From Pseudomonadota bacterium (GTDB taxonomy: Bacteria; Pseudomonadota; Gammaproteobacteria; Acidiferrobacterales; Acidiferrobacteraceae), in assembly GCA_021794275.1 (NCBI GenBank), contig JAJYRD010000027.1, positions 23,575 to 87,574 of the forward strand: a DNA stretch of 64,000 bases, written 5' to 3'. This document shows positions 26,886-34,230 of the stretch, piece after piece; within the stretch, counting starts at the first letter, position 1; the number at the start of each line of letters is the position of its first letter. The notes under the pieces were generated by a model. The model had not been told where the DNA came from and ran no database searches. It saw nothing but the letters and a program-made list of their open reading frames with translations. The translations under genes and the position numbers were made by a program.

Positions 26886-27728
26886 CTACGCCGACTCGGC
26901 GTCGCGTGGGAGGATCTCGGCCGCCTGCAAGCGCGCGGCCGATCGCGGGTCGTGGGCCGGGAGATAGACCATGGGCTCGAGGCGGGCGTAGGCCACTATA
27001 CGGGCGAGTGTGCGCACGGCGGTACGGGGAAAGAACGTGACCCCGTCAGGCCGGCCCGCGCGCAGGGCATCCTGGGTATAGCTCGCGTCGCCGGCGAGAA
27101 AATAGCTTAGCGCACCCGTGCGCACGACCACCGAGACATGCCCGGGCGTATGCCCGGGGGTCGGGACTACGATCACGTCGCCGGCCTTCGTGATCGCGCA
27201 GGTTCGTGGGAACGGCCCCAAGGGCGGTCCGGAGAAGTCATAGAAACGGGGCGTGAAGCCCTGCGACCAATGGCGCGCAAGGTAGCCGCGCAGCGCCCCG
27301 CCCACGCCTTGAGCGATCCGCCATTCCTCGGCCGATACATAGACCGCGCTCGCACGCAGGTGATGCAGGCCACCAGCGTGATCGGTATGCAGATGGGTCA
27401 GCAGGACCTTCCGCACCTCCGCCACCCGTAGGCCAAGCCGCATGAGTGCGGGTCCCACCTCATCATCGGCGGTGATAGCGAAGTCGGTGGACCTGCGGTA
27501 ATACGGATGCCAGCGGGGGAAATATCCCTCCGCGCACACCCGGCAAGTCTCGCCGCTGTCGACCAGGATCGGGCCCTCGGGGTGATCGATGAGCCAGGCA
27601 TGGATGGGAAGCCAATCGGTCCAGCGAGGGTCGCCCATAACCCGCCACGGCCCGCCGAACTCACGCAGGAGCTGGCTGCTTTTCACGCGTACGTGGCCCG
27701 TGCTTATCGGATGGATGCGAACGCTCAT
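26886..27728 (-). CDS. Metallo-beta-lactamase fold hydrolase, AHL-lactonase-like
   Basis: 280 aa from the ATG at 27728, which has an excellent AAGGAGAT site; the longer ORF start is unsupported. The zinc-site motif HxHxDH is present as THLHTDHAGGL. It is followed by a PTPGHTPGHVSVV His, the AGDASY bridging Asp and a late YLPAHDP His. The order and the region around WLIDHPEGPILVDSGE resemble N-acyl homoserine lactonases of the AiiA/AttM group, but many related MBL proteins act on other lactones or esters. Lies 233 bp downstream of a TetR gene in the same direction, which may control it. Confidence 0.82.
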   Translation of the reverse strand: MSVRIHPISTGHVRVKSSQLLREFGGPWRVMGDPRWTDWLPIHAWLIDHPEGPILVDSGETCRVCAEGYFPRWHPYYRRSTDFAITADDEVGPALMRLGLRVAEVRKVLLTHLHTDHAGGLHHLRASAVYVSAEEWRIAQGVGGALRGYLARHWSQGFTPRFYDFSGPPLGPFPRTCAITKAGDVIVVPTPGHTPGHVSVVVRTGALSYFLAGDASYTQDALRAGRPDGVTFFPRTAVRTLARIVAYARLEPMVYLPAHDPRSAARLQAAEILPRDAESA

Positions 27729-27961
27729 ATTCAGATCTCCTTTCGTGTTAGGCCACGCCCGAAGGGAGGCGGCGCCTGGTAAGCAGTCGTTCACCTCGGG
27801 GTCAAAATTTTTTGGCTTCCTGCACAACCATGAGACGGGGCGCATAAGCCACGAACCGGAGCCCGCATGCGCGAGCAACAGACACCGCCCGGCGAGCGCG
27901 CACCTTGGTCGCGGGCCCGATCATGACCGATCCTGATCCGTTGCGCTTTAAGGGGCTGCGC

Positions 27962-28600
27962 TCAGTCGATCCTGTGGCCCCCATCTCCTGCGACGAGCCG
28001 CTCCACAATCCGACCAAGAAATGCAGCGTCCTCGCGCGGCGCCCCGCTGAACTCTCCAAAGTAGCGCAGCTTCGCGTACTGACTAAGCGACCCCACGAGC
28101 ACGGCGATCAGGTAGGGGATCTCGTGCGCGTCCCCGATCACGCCCTCATCCACCCCCTGCTGGAAGAGGTCTGTCAAGAGTCGCACCACCGAGTGCGGAC
28201 GCAGGCGCTCCGATACCCCGGGCCACATGAGCCGCACTTGCTCGCTTACATAAAGCACGGCCTCGGGCTGTGTCGCCAAAAGCCTTCCTGAAGCGTCGAT
28301 CAGTGATCGCAAGTTGGTATGGAAATCCCGCGAAGGCTCCACAGCAGCCCGAAGGCGCTTGGCCACGAGCCCATAACATCGCTCGAAGAGATAGCGCGCC
28401 AGGGCCTCCTTGTTCTCGAAAAACTTATAAAGGACCGTGCTGCTATAAGCGCTTGCCGCGGCGATGTCGCGCAAACTAGCCGCGCACAGCCCATCGCGCA
28501 CAAAGAGCGTCAGGGCCACGCGCACGATCTCGCGCTTGGAGGGCGCGTCGCCGGGATTCACGAGGAAGTCCAGGTCCCCTATATCGTCCATGGCCGCCAT
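27962..28600 (-). CDS. TetR/AcrR-family transcriptional regulator
   Basis: 212 aa. The N-terminal DNA-binding domain is clear: SKREIVRVALTLFVRDGLCAASLRDIAAAS, then SSTVLYKFFENKEALARYLFE, the recognition helix typical of TetR proteins. The C-terminal ~130 residues form a helical ligand/dimer domain without recognisable signature. A second ATG (MDDIG) lies three codons in. Encoded just upstream of the AHL-lactonase-like gene; regulation of that gene is an inference from position. The ligand is unknown. Confidence 0.88.
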   Translation of the reverse strand: MAAMDDIGDLDFLVNPGDAPSKREIVRVALTLFVRDGLCAASLRDIAAASAYSSTVLYKFFENKEALARYLFERCYGLVAKRLRAAVEPSRDFHTNLRSLIDASGRLLATQPEAVLYVSEQVRLMWPGVSERLRPHSVVRLLTDLFQQGVDEGVIGDAHEIPYLIAVLVGSLSQYAKLRYFGEFSGAPREDAAFLGRIVERLVAGDGGHRID

Positions 28601-29227
28601 GGTAAACGATCGATAACTCTCCTGTCAAGCACTCCTTGGCGGCGCGCTGGGCAACCAGGACGGCCAACGCCCAGCAATTCTCAATGTGAAGTTGTAAGGC
28701 CTCGGAGCTATGGTGGGAGAACCCGAAACGCCCGGTGACGGCATCGGGACAAGGGTGTTTGAGGGCGTCCATACCGGACGTTGGCGCTCATTAGCACACC
28801 CCAAGCCACCGGATACTCATTGGCCATTGCCACATTGAGAATTGCTGGCCAACGCCACCAAGACTAGCCAGGGAAGCCTCGACAGTGCATTCTGAGCGCG
28901 GGGGACCAAGATAGAGAGGCCGCCGCCTGCATCTTTTTAAAAATCCGACGGGAATACTCCCCGCGGCCACCCTCTGGATGCGCCAAGGTCATCTCTGGCG
29001 CTGCCACGAGGCGCGGGTGCGAATGTCTTGGTCTGCGTTGGCAGGGGGGGGGTGGCGGTGGGCGACACCCGGAGATGGCGAGGAAGGTGTGCAAGAAGGG
29101 TGCCGCAATGGATTATTGCGACACGCCCGCACAATCATAATGTACTACGCCCAAATGGGCACCGGGAGACAGGAACGACCAGGATCGGGAGAGAAGTCCA
29201 TCCGGAACACGCGAAGAGGCAAGTGCC
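28601..29227. other. Non-coding gap between tetR and the GGDEF/EAL gene
   Basis: No supported gene in about 627 bp. The left half contains the long-spaced 18-bp inverted repeat described separately. Short ORFs here have no RBS and no recognisable protein pattern. Promoters for the divergent tetR and GGDEF/EAL genes must lie within it. Confidence 0.5.
28671..28848. repeat. 18-bp inverted repeat with 142-bp spacer
   Basis: CCAGCAATTCTCAATGTG at 28671-28688 recurs in reverse complement at 28831-28848. The match continues imperfectly outward (GCC-type sequence on both sides). Both arms read HIENCW in one frame, suggesting two halves of the same parent sequence. May be the ends of a small non-autonomous transposon or of a decayed insertion sequence. 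Confidence 0.6.
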
Positions 29228-31030
29228 GTGAAACGAAACGACACTGGGTCTACTGAAATCGAATTTCTGCACCGCCTGGCCCGCGAGCTCGACGTCAGCC
29301 GGTTCTTTCGCATCGCGGCCGAGGGATTGGCGGACCGTTTGGGCGCGGACGGCGCGGCGCTCCTCTTGCGAGAAGAACATGACAAGCTTCGCTACCGCTT
29401 CTTTCACGGCGTACCGACGCCGCACGGGTCGCTCGGCGGCCGCTGCTTCAACGACAGTCTTGGCGTCGCAGGCGCCGCCCTGCACGCGCGCAAGCCGATC
29501 TTCGTAGCCGACTACGCGGCAAGCCCCTACGCCATGCCCGAATTCGTCCAGGCGGGCCTAAAGGCGAGCCTTTGCAGTCCGGTCATGGCCCAGGGCGAGG
29601 TCTTGGCGATACTCGCCATCTCCTGGTTTCACGCCCCGCAACGACTGCCCGATGATGCCGCTATCCGTTTCATCGGGATCGTATCGGATTTCGTCGGCAG
29701 CGCCCTGCATCGCCACCGGACAGAACAACGCCTGCTCGATCTCGCCACCCACGACCCGCTCACTGGGGCCGCCAACCGCAATCTGTTCTTTGACCGCCTC
29801 GAGCACGCCATGACTACCGCCTTAAGACGCGAGCGGCTCACGGGTGTGATCACTTTCGATATCGACAACTTCAAGATCATCAACGACAAGCTCGGACATC
29901 TCATGGGCGACGCCCTGCTCGTCGAAGTCAAAAATCGCGTCCTGGATCTGATCCGTGCAAGCGATACCCTCTCGCGACTTGGCGGCGACGAGTTTGCGCT
30001 CATCCTGGAAGGCGTGCGCTACTACGACGATATCGAAATAGTCATCGAACGCATACGCCAGGCCCTGCGCATTCGCTGGGGGCCCGCCACCTTGCAGATC
30101 GCAGTCAGCATCAGTCTTGGCTACACCGTGTACCCGATTGACGACAGCAAAGGCCAGGCGCTTCTGCACAACGCTGATACAGCCATGTACGAAGCCAAGC
30201 GCGCCGGCGGCAACAGGGCGGTGCTCTTCGCGTACGCCATGGCGCGCGCCGCGACCCACAAGGGCGATCTCATCGTCGAATTCGGCAAGGCCCTGGGGCA
30301 AGGGGAGATGGTGCTCCACTTCCAACCCATAGTCTCGATCGCAACTGGGGAGATCGTCTCCGCCGAGGCCCTGATCCGGTGGCGCCACCCGACGCGCGGC
30401 CTCCTTGCGCCACCGCAGTTCATGGCGGCCCTCGAACACGCCTACAACAGCCTGAAGCTTGACGCCTGGGTCATAGGCGAGGCCTTAAAGATCCTTGCGC
30501 GCTGGCAGGGCAAGGGGATATTCAAGACGCTGCACATCAATCTTTCGGCATCATCGGTCGAGAATCACCAATTCTGCGAGATCCTGGAGGGTATGCTGGC
30601 CACCACCCCGTCGCCCGTCGACCCCCACTACCTTGGCATCGAACTCGTCGAATGGAGCACGATCCAGGACATCGAATCGGCGCGCGCCCTCATTATAGGC
30701 TGCCGCACGCTCGGCATCTCCGTGGCCCTGGACGACTTCGGCACGGGCTACGCGTCGCTCCAGCATCTGCGATCGCTCCCCATCGACAGCATCAAGATCG
30801 ACCGCACCTTCATAGCGGGGCTTGCCGAGGATCCCGCCGACCGCGTCCTCGTGCAAAGCATGATCAACGCGGCTCAGGCCTTCGGTATCGAGGCGGTGGC
30901 CGAGGGCATAGAGACCGGCGAGCAAAAACAAATCCTCATGGCCATGGGTTGCACTCGGGGGCAGGGCTACCTCTTCGCCCGGCCCATGCCCGAAGACGAG
31001 CTGTGGCCGGATGCGTCCGAGCCCCACTAA
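29228..31030 (+). CDS. GAF-GGDEF-EAL cyclic-di-GMP protein
   Basis: 600 aa, GTG start with AGAGG upstream. Domain order: N-terminal GAF-like sensor (about 20-165), GGDEF (about 170-330), EAL (about 345-595). The cyclase signature is exact (SRLGGDEFALIL). The phosphodiesterase start is SAEALIRWRHP (EAL intact), with ALDDFGTGYASLQHLRSLP and a late QGYLFARPMP. Both active sites look complete, so it could make or degrade c-di-GMP depending on the GAF signal. No membrane helix is seen, so it is cytoplasmic. It stands alone; type IV pili genes elsewhere in the window are possible downstream targets by inference. Confidence 0.92.
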   Translation: MKRNDTGSTEIEFLHRLARELDVSRFFRIAAEGLADRLGADGAALLLREEHDKLRYRFFHGVPTPHGSLGGRCFNDSLGVAGAALHARKPIFVADYAASPYAMPEFVQAGLKASLCSPVMAQGEVLAILAISWFHAPQRLPDDAAIRFIGIVSDFVGSALHRHRTEQRLLDLATHDPLTGAANRNLFFDRLEHAMTTALRRERLTGVITFDIDNFKIINDKLGHLMGDALLVEVKNRVLDLIRASDTLSRLGGDEFALILEGVRYYDDIEIVIERIRQALRIRWGPATLQIAVSISLGYTVYPIDDSKGQALLHNADTAMYEAKRAGGNRAVLFAYAMARAATHKGDLIVEFGKALGQGEMVLHFQPIVSIATGEIVSAEALIRWRHPTRGLLAPPQFMAALEHAYNSLKLDAWVIGEALKILARWQGKGIFKTLHINLSASSVENHQFCEILEGMLATTPSPVDPHYLGIELVEWSTIQDIESARALIIGCRTLGISVALDDFGTGYASLQHLRSLPIDSIKIDRTFIAGLAEDPADRVLVQSMINAAQAFGIEAVAEGIETGEQKQILMAMGCTRGQGYLFARPMPEDELWPDASEPH

Positions 31031-31210
31031 AGGCACAGCACGGCATCCCATTCCCGGCTGATCGCACGAGGAGACAGCGACAACCGAGGCGGGCCTTGAT
31101 CTTGATCACAGCCGCCACGATTTCCCGGGTCGCCACCTTCGTCTTCAGGCCTCATACTGGCGCCAATCGCCATGAGCGCCTAGGCTAATGGCAGACCTTT
31201 GGGGAACGCC

Positions 31211-31666
31211 GTGGGGACAGGAATCGCACTGGCGGTCTTGGCGGCGGTGGCACTCGCCATCGAACTTTCGTCCATGACCTTTTATCTGATTGCCGTGGCG
31301 CTGGCCCTGGCCGCGGGGAGCGCGGTCGCGCTTGCAGGAGCGGGTTCCTCGTGGGCGCTCGCCACGGTCGCCCTCGGCGCGTCCGCAGGGCTCCCGGCGG
31401 CCCACATCGCGCGCAAACGTCTATCACGCCCGACGCATGAATCCGAGGAGCTAAACGACCCGGATGCCGGACACCTCGTACGCGTGGAATCTGTCGCGCC
31501 CGAGGGCCTGCGGGTCGCCTACCGCAACAGCTCGTGGACAGCGCGCCTCACGGACCAGTATCGCGATATGACGGTCTCCCCAGGTGACCTTCTGACCATC
31601 GTCCACCGTGACGGCAATGATCTTCTGCTTGCGCCGCCTACGGCGCGGGCCTCGATACGACAATAA
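31211..31666 (+). CDS. NfeD-like membrane protein
   Basis: About 151 aa from the GTG at 31211, which has GGGGA at suitable distance; the track start is a TTG four codons earlier. Two or three hydrophobic helices fill the first ~80 residues. A short OB-fold-like domain follows (GHLVRVESVAPEGLRVAYRNSSWTARL ... VSPGDLLTIVHRDGNDLLL), the usual end of NfeD proteins. NfeD proteins partner with stomatin/SPFH proteins in membrane microdomains, and an SPFH gene follows after 24 bp. The pair is likely an operon. Confidence 0.85.
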   Translation: MGTGIALAVLAAVALAIELSSMTFYLIAVALALAAGSAVALAGAGSSWALATVALGASAGLPAAHIARKRLSRPTHESEELNDPDAGHLVRVESVAPEGLRVAYRNSSWTARLTDQYRDMTVSPGDLLTIVHRDGNDLLLAPPTARASIRQ

Positions 31667-31690
31667 AAAGGCGACCTTGAAGGAGGAGCC

Positions 31691-32635
31691 ATGGGAGCAG
31701 GCATCGTCATTGTAGTGATCTTGGCGTTCATCGCGCTATTCATCGTGATCAAAGGTATACGGGTCGTCCCCCAGCAACGCGCGTTCGTTCTCGAGCGCAT
31801 GGGTCGTTTCCACGACATATTGCAGCCCGGACTCAACATTATTTTCCCCTTGATCGACCGGGTTGCGTATCGCTTCGACCTGCGCGAGACACCGATCGAT
31901 GTGCAAAAGCAGGTCTGCATTACCCGGGACAACACTCAGATCGCGATCGACGGGGTCTTATATCTGCAGATCACAGACCCCAAGGCCGCGGCCTACGGGA
32001 CCACCAACCCGACGACCGCCATGATCCAGCTCGCGCAAACCATCCTGCGGGCCGACGTCGGCAAGCGCGCCCTGGATGAGGTCTTGTCGCAGCGTGCCGA
32101 ACTGAACGCGACGGTCGTACAGGAACTCGACCGGGCGGCGGTCACCTGGGGCCTCAAGGTCTTGCGCTACGAGATCCGCGACATCACCCCCCCTGCGGAC
32201 GTGGTGCGGGCCATGGAGCTCCAGATCACGGCCGAACGCGAGAAGCGGGCCACCATCGCCACCTCCGAGGGCGCCAAGCAGCAGGCCATCAACATTTCGG
32301 AGGGCGAAAGGCAACAGGCCATAAACCGTGCCGACGGCGCACAACAGGCGCAGGTCCTGCGCGCCCAAGGCGAGGCCCAGGCGATCCTGCTCGTAGCCAA
32401 GGCGACCGCCGAGTCCTTGAAGATCGTAGGCGACAGCCTGAAAGACGAAAGCGCGCGCCAGGCGATGGCCATGCGCGTCGCCGAGTCGTTCATAAGCCAA
32501 TGGGGCGCGATCGCCAAGGAGTCGAACGTCATGATCGTGCCCGCCGACATGGGCGATCTGTCGAAGATGGTGGGCACGGCATTTCGCATCACGGAAGGCC
32601 TGAAGACCACGCCCGATCCGCGTGGCGGGAGGTGA
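31691..32635 (+). CDS. SPFH/stomatin-like protein (QmcA type)
   Basis: 314 aa with AAGGAGGAG upstream. One N-terminal membrane helix (VIVVILAFIALFIVIKGI) precedes the band 7/SPFH domain: VVPQQRAFVLERMGRF, LQPGLNIIFPLIDRV, DNTQIAIDGVLYLQITDPKAA. A long Ala/Glu/Gln-rich coiled coil follows (AEREKRATIATSEGAKQQ ... GEAQAILLVAKA). This is the layout of QmcA/YbbK and paraslipins, which form membrane scaffolds linked to proteases and lipid domains. Paired with the upstream NfeD-like gene. Hopanoid-rich membranes might interact with such scaffolds, but that is only an inference. Confidence 0.92.
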   Translation: MGAGIVIVVILAFIALFIVIKGIRVVPQQRAFVLERMGRFHDILQPGLNIIFPLIDRVAYRFDLRETPIDVQKQVCITRDNTQIAIDGVLYLQITDPKAAAYGTTNPTTAMIQLAQTILRADVGKRALDEVLSQRAELNATVVQELDRAAVTWGLKVLRYEIRDITPPADVVRAMELQITAEREKRATIATSEGAKQQAINISEGERQQAINRADGAQQAQVLRAQGEAQAILLVAKATAESLKIVGDSLKDESARQAMAMRVAESFISQWGAIAKESNVMIVPADMGDLSKMVGTAFRITEGLKTTPDPRGGR

Positions 32636-32723
32636 CGCCTCGCGAGGCGCCGGGCCAGGTCCCGCTCGTCCTTGACACGCGCGCCGGCTTTCGCCATTCT
32701 CGGCCGATCGTGAACGGAAGCAC

Positions 32724-33542
32724 ATGCTCGCCTATCCCCACATAAATCCCGTCGGATTTCATATAGGCCCGATACCGATCCACTGGTACGGCCTCCTCGA
32801 AATCATAAGCTTTGTCATCGGCACGATCTGGCTGATCCGGCGCGGGCGCCGCGCCGAGTGGCAATGGACGAAGGAGCAGGTCCTCGACCTCGAATACTAT
32901 CTGTCCGTGGGGGCCATCGCTGGCGGCCGCCTGGGCTATGTCCTGTGGTATGACCTGCCCTACTACCTCGGCCATCCGATCCAGATTTTGGAGGTCTGGG
33001 ACGGGGGCATGTCCTTCCATGGCGGCCTCATAGGCGTCATCCTCGGCTGCTGGGTCTACGGCCGCAAACACGACCGATCGGCGATGGCTGTGCTCGACTT
33101 CGTGGCGCCAGCGGCCCCCATCGGGCTAGGCCTTGGGCGGCTTGCGAACTTCATCAACGATCAATTGTTCGGGCGCGTGAGCCACCTCCCGTGGGCGGTG
33201 ATCTTTCCTGCGGGCGGCCCCGAGCCCCGTCAGCCCTCGCAGATCTACGAGTTTTTGTTGGAGGGGGTGGCGCTGCTCATCATCCTCGCGGTCTACGGCC
33301 GCAAGCGCCGCCCGACGGGCGCAGTCGGCGCCCTCTTCGTCCTCTTCTATGGGATCTTCCGCTTCCTGGTCGAATACACGCGCCAACCCGACATACAGCT
33401 AGGCTTCGTGCTCGGAAGGCTCGATATGGGACAGGTTCTGTCGGCACCCATGATCCCGATCGGGATTGCGCTGCTCTACTGGGCCTACCGCGGCGGCTTC
33501 GAGACACCTGAGCGCAATCGCGCAGCGGGCGGGTCCGCATGA
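32724..33542 (+). CDS. lgt: Prolipoprotein diacylglyceryl transferase
   Basis: 272 aa inner-membrane enzyme that transfers diacylglycerol from phosphatidylglycerol to the lipobox Cys of prolipoproteins. Seven helices are expected. Family blocks seen: GFHIGPIPIHWYGLLEI at the N-terminus, AGGRLGYVLWYD, WDGGMSFHGGLIG (His-Gly-Gly) and LGLGRLANFINDQLFG, the Lgt signature containing the essential GRxxNFIN. QPSQIYEFLLEG and FRFLVEYTRQPD follow. Length is typical. Overlaps the next small gene by 4 bp. lspA, the next enzyme in lipoprotein processing, lies at 46994-47467. Confidence 0.96.
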   Translation: MLAYPHINPVGFHIGPIPIHWYGLLEIISFVIGTIWLIRRGRRAEWQWTKEQVLDLEYYLSVGAIAGGRLGYVLWYDLPYYLGHPIQILEVWDGGMSFHGGLIGVILGCWVYGRKHDRSAMAVLDFVAPAAPIGLGLGRLANFINDQLFGRVSHLPWAVIFPAGGPEPRQPSQIYEFLLEGVALLIILAVYGRKRRPTGAVGALFVLFYGIFRFLVEYTRQPDIQLGFVLGRLDMGQVLSAPMIPIGIALLYWAYRGGFETPERNRAAGGSA

Positions 33543-34000
33543 CCGCGGCTCCCGAAAAGGCCGGCGCGCGCATGAGCGCCACGCGTGGAGCGGAGAGCTC
33601 CGCCACACGCCGCTTCGCACGCGTCATGATCGGCTTCACGATCCTCTACGGCCTCCTGGCCGCGATCCTGAGTTTCCATATCGTAGTCGAACAGCAAGCC
33701 GTCCGCCGGCACCTGGACACAGCGCTACGCGTGCGCCCTGTCGGGCCCTTTGCGTCGATACGGGCATCGCGCGCCGTAGCCCGCGCCTTCGTGGCACGCC
33801 TGAACGCGGCCTTCGGACACAACCCCTGCGGGCCGGGGCCTGCCTTCGCTCTCGCAAGGCCTCACGCCATGGCGCGCCGCGACTGTCTCGTGGTCATAGC
33901 GCCTGGCCGCCACCGCCTCCATGTGCGCGCCTATGACACCCAGGGTCACCACATGGACAATGTCTTCGAACGCCTGAATCCGCCCCCGCGCCACTTATAG
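33539..34000 (+). CDS. Hypothetical single-pass membrane protein coupled to lgt
   Basis: 153 aa, starting in an ATGA overlap with lgt. A basic N-terminus of about 27 residues is followed by one membrane helix (MIGFTILYGLLAAILSFHIVV) and a soluble tail rich in Arg, Ala and His. Two Cys (NPCGPGP and RRDCLVV) could form a disulfide if the tail is periplasmic. I do not recognise a family. Translational coupling to lgt argues that it is a real gene, but no function can be given. Confidence 0.55.
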   Translation: MTAAPEKAGARMSATRGAESSATRRFARVMIGFTILYGLLAAILSFHIVVEQQAVRRHLDTALRVRPVGPFASIRASRAVARAFVARLNAAFGHNPCGPGPAFALARPHAMARRDCLVVIAPGRHRLHVRAYDTQGHHMDNVFERLNPPPRHL

Positions 34001-34230
34001 GCGGCGAGCCTGCGACATAGCGCGTGACATCTCGGCCCTCTTTCCCCACTGACACGACCGACCGCGGCTCCCACAAGCCGCGCCTCGTGTCGGCCAACCT
34101 TTGCGTCCCGTCAGCCTCCCGTCATATCCTGACAGCCATGATGACCCCGACCCCCGTCGACCGGATGCGGGGCGCCCGCGCGTTGCGGGCCCCGGCGCGC
34201 CGCTAAATCTAGCCCACGGAGCCGCACCCC

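Noticed and set aside
28476-28772. 98-aa minus-strand ORF over tetR start and gap
   Set aside because: Overlaps tetR in another frame and has no ribosome site or family pattern.
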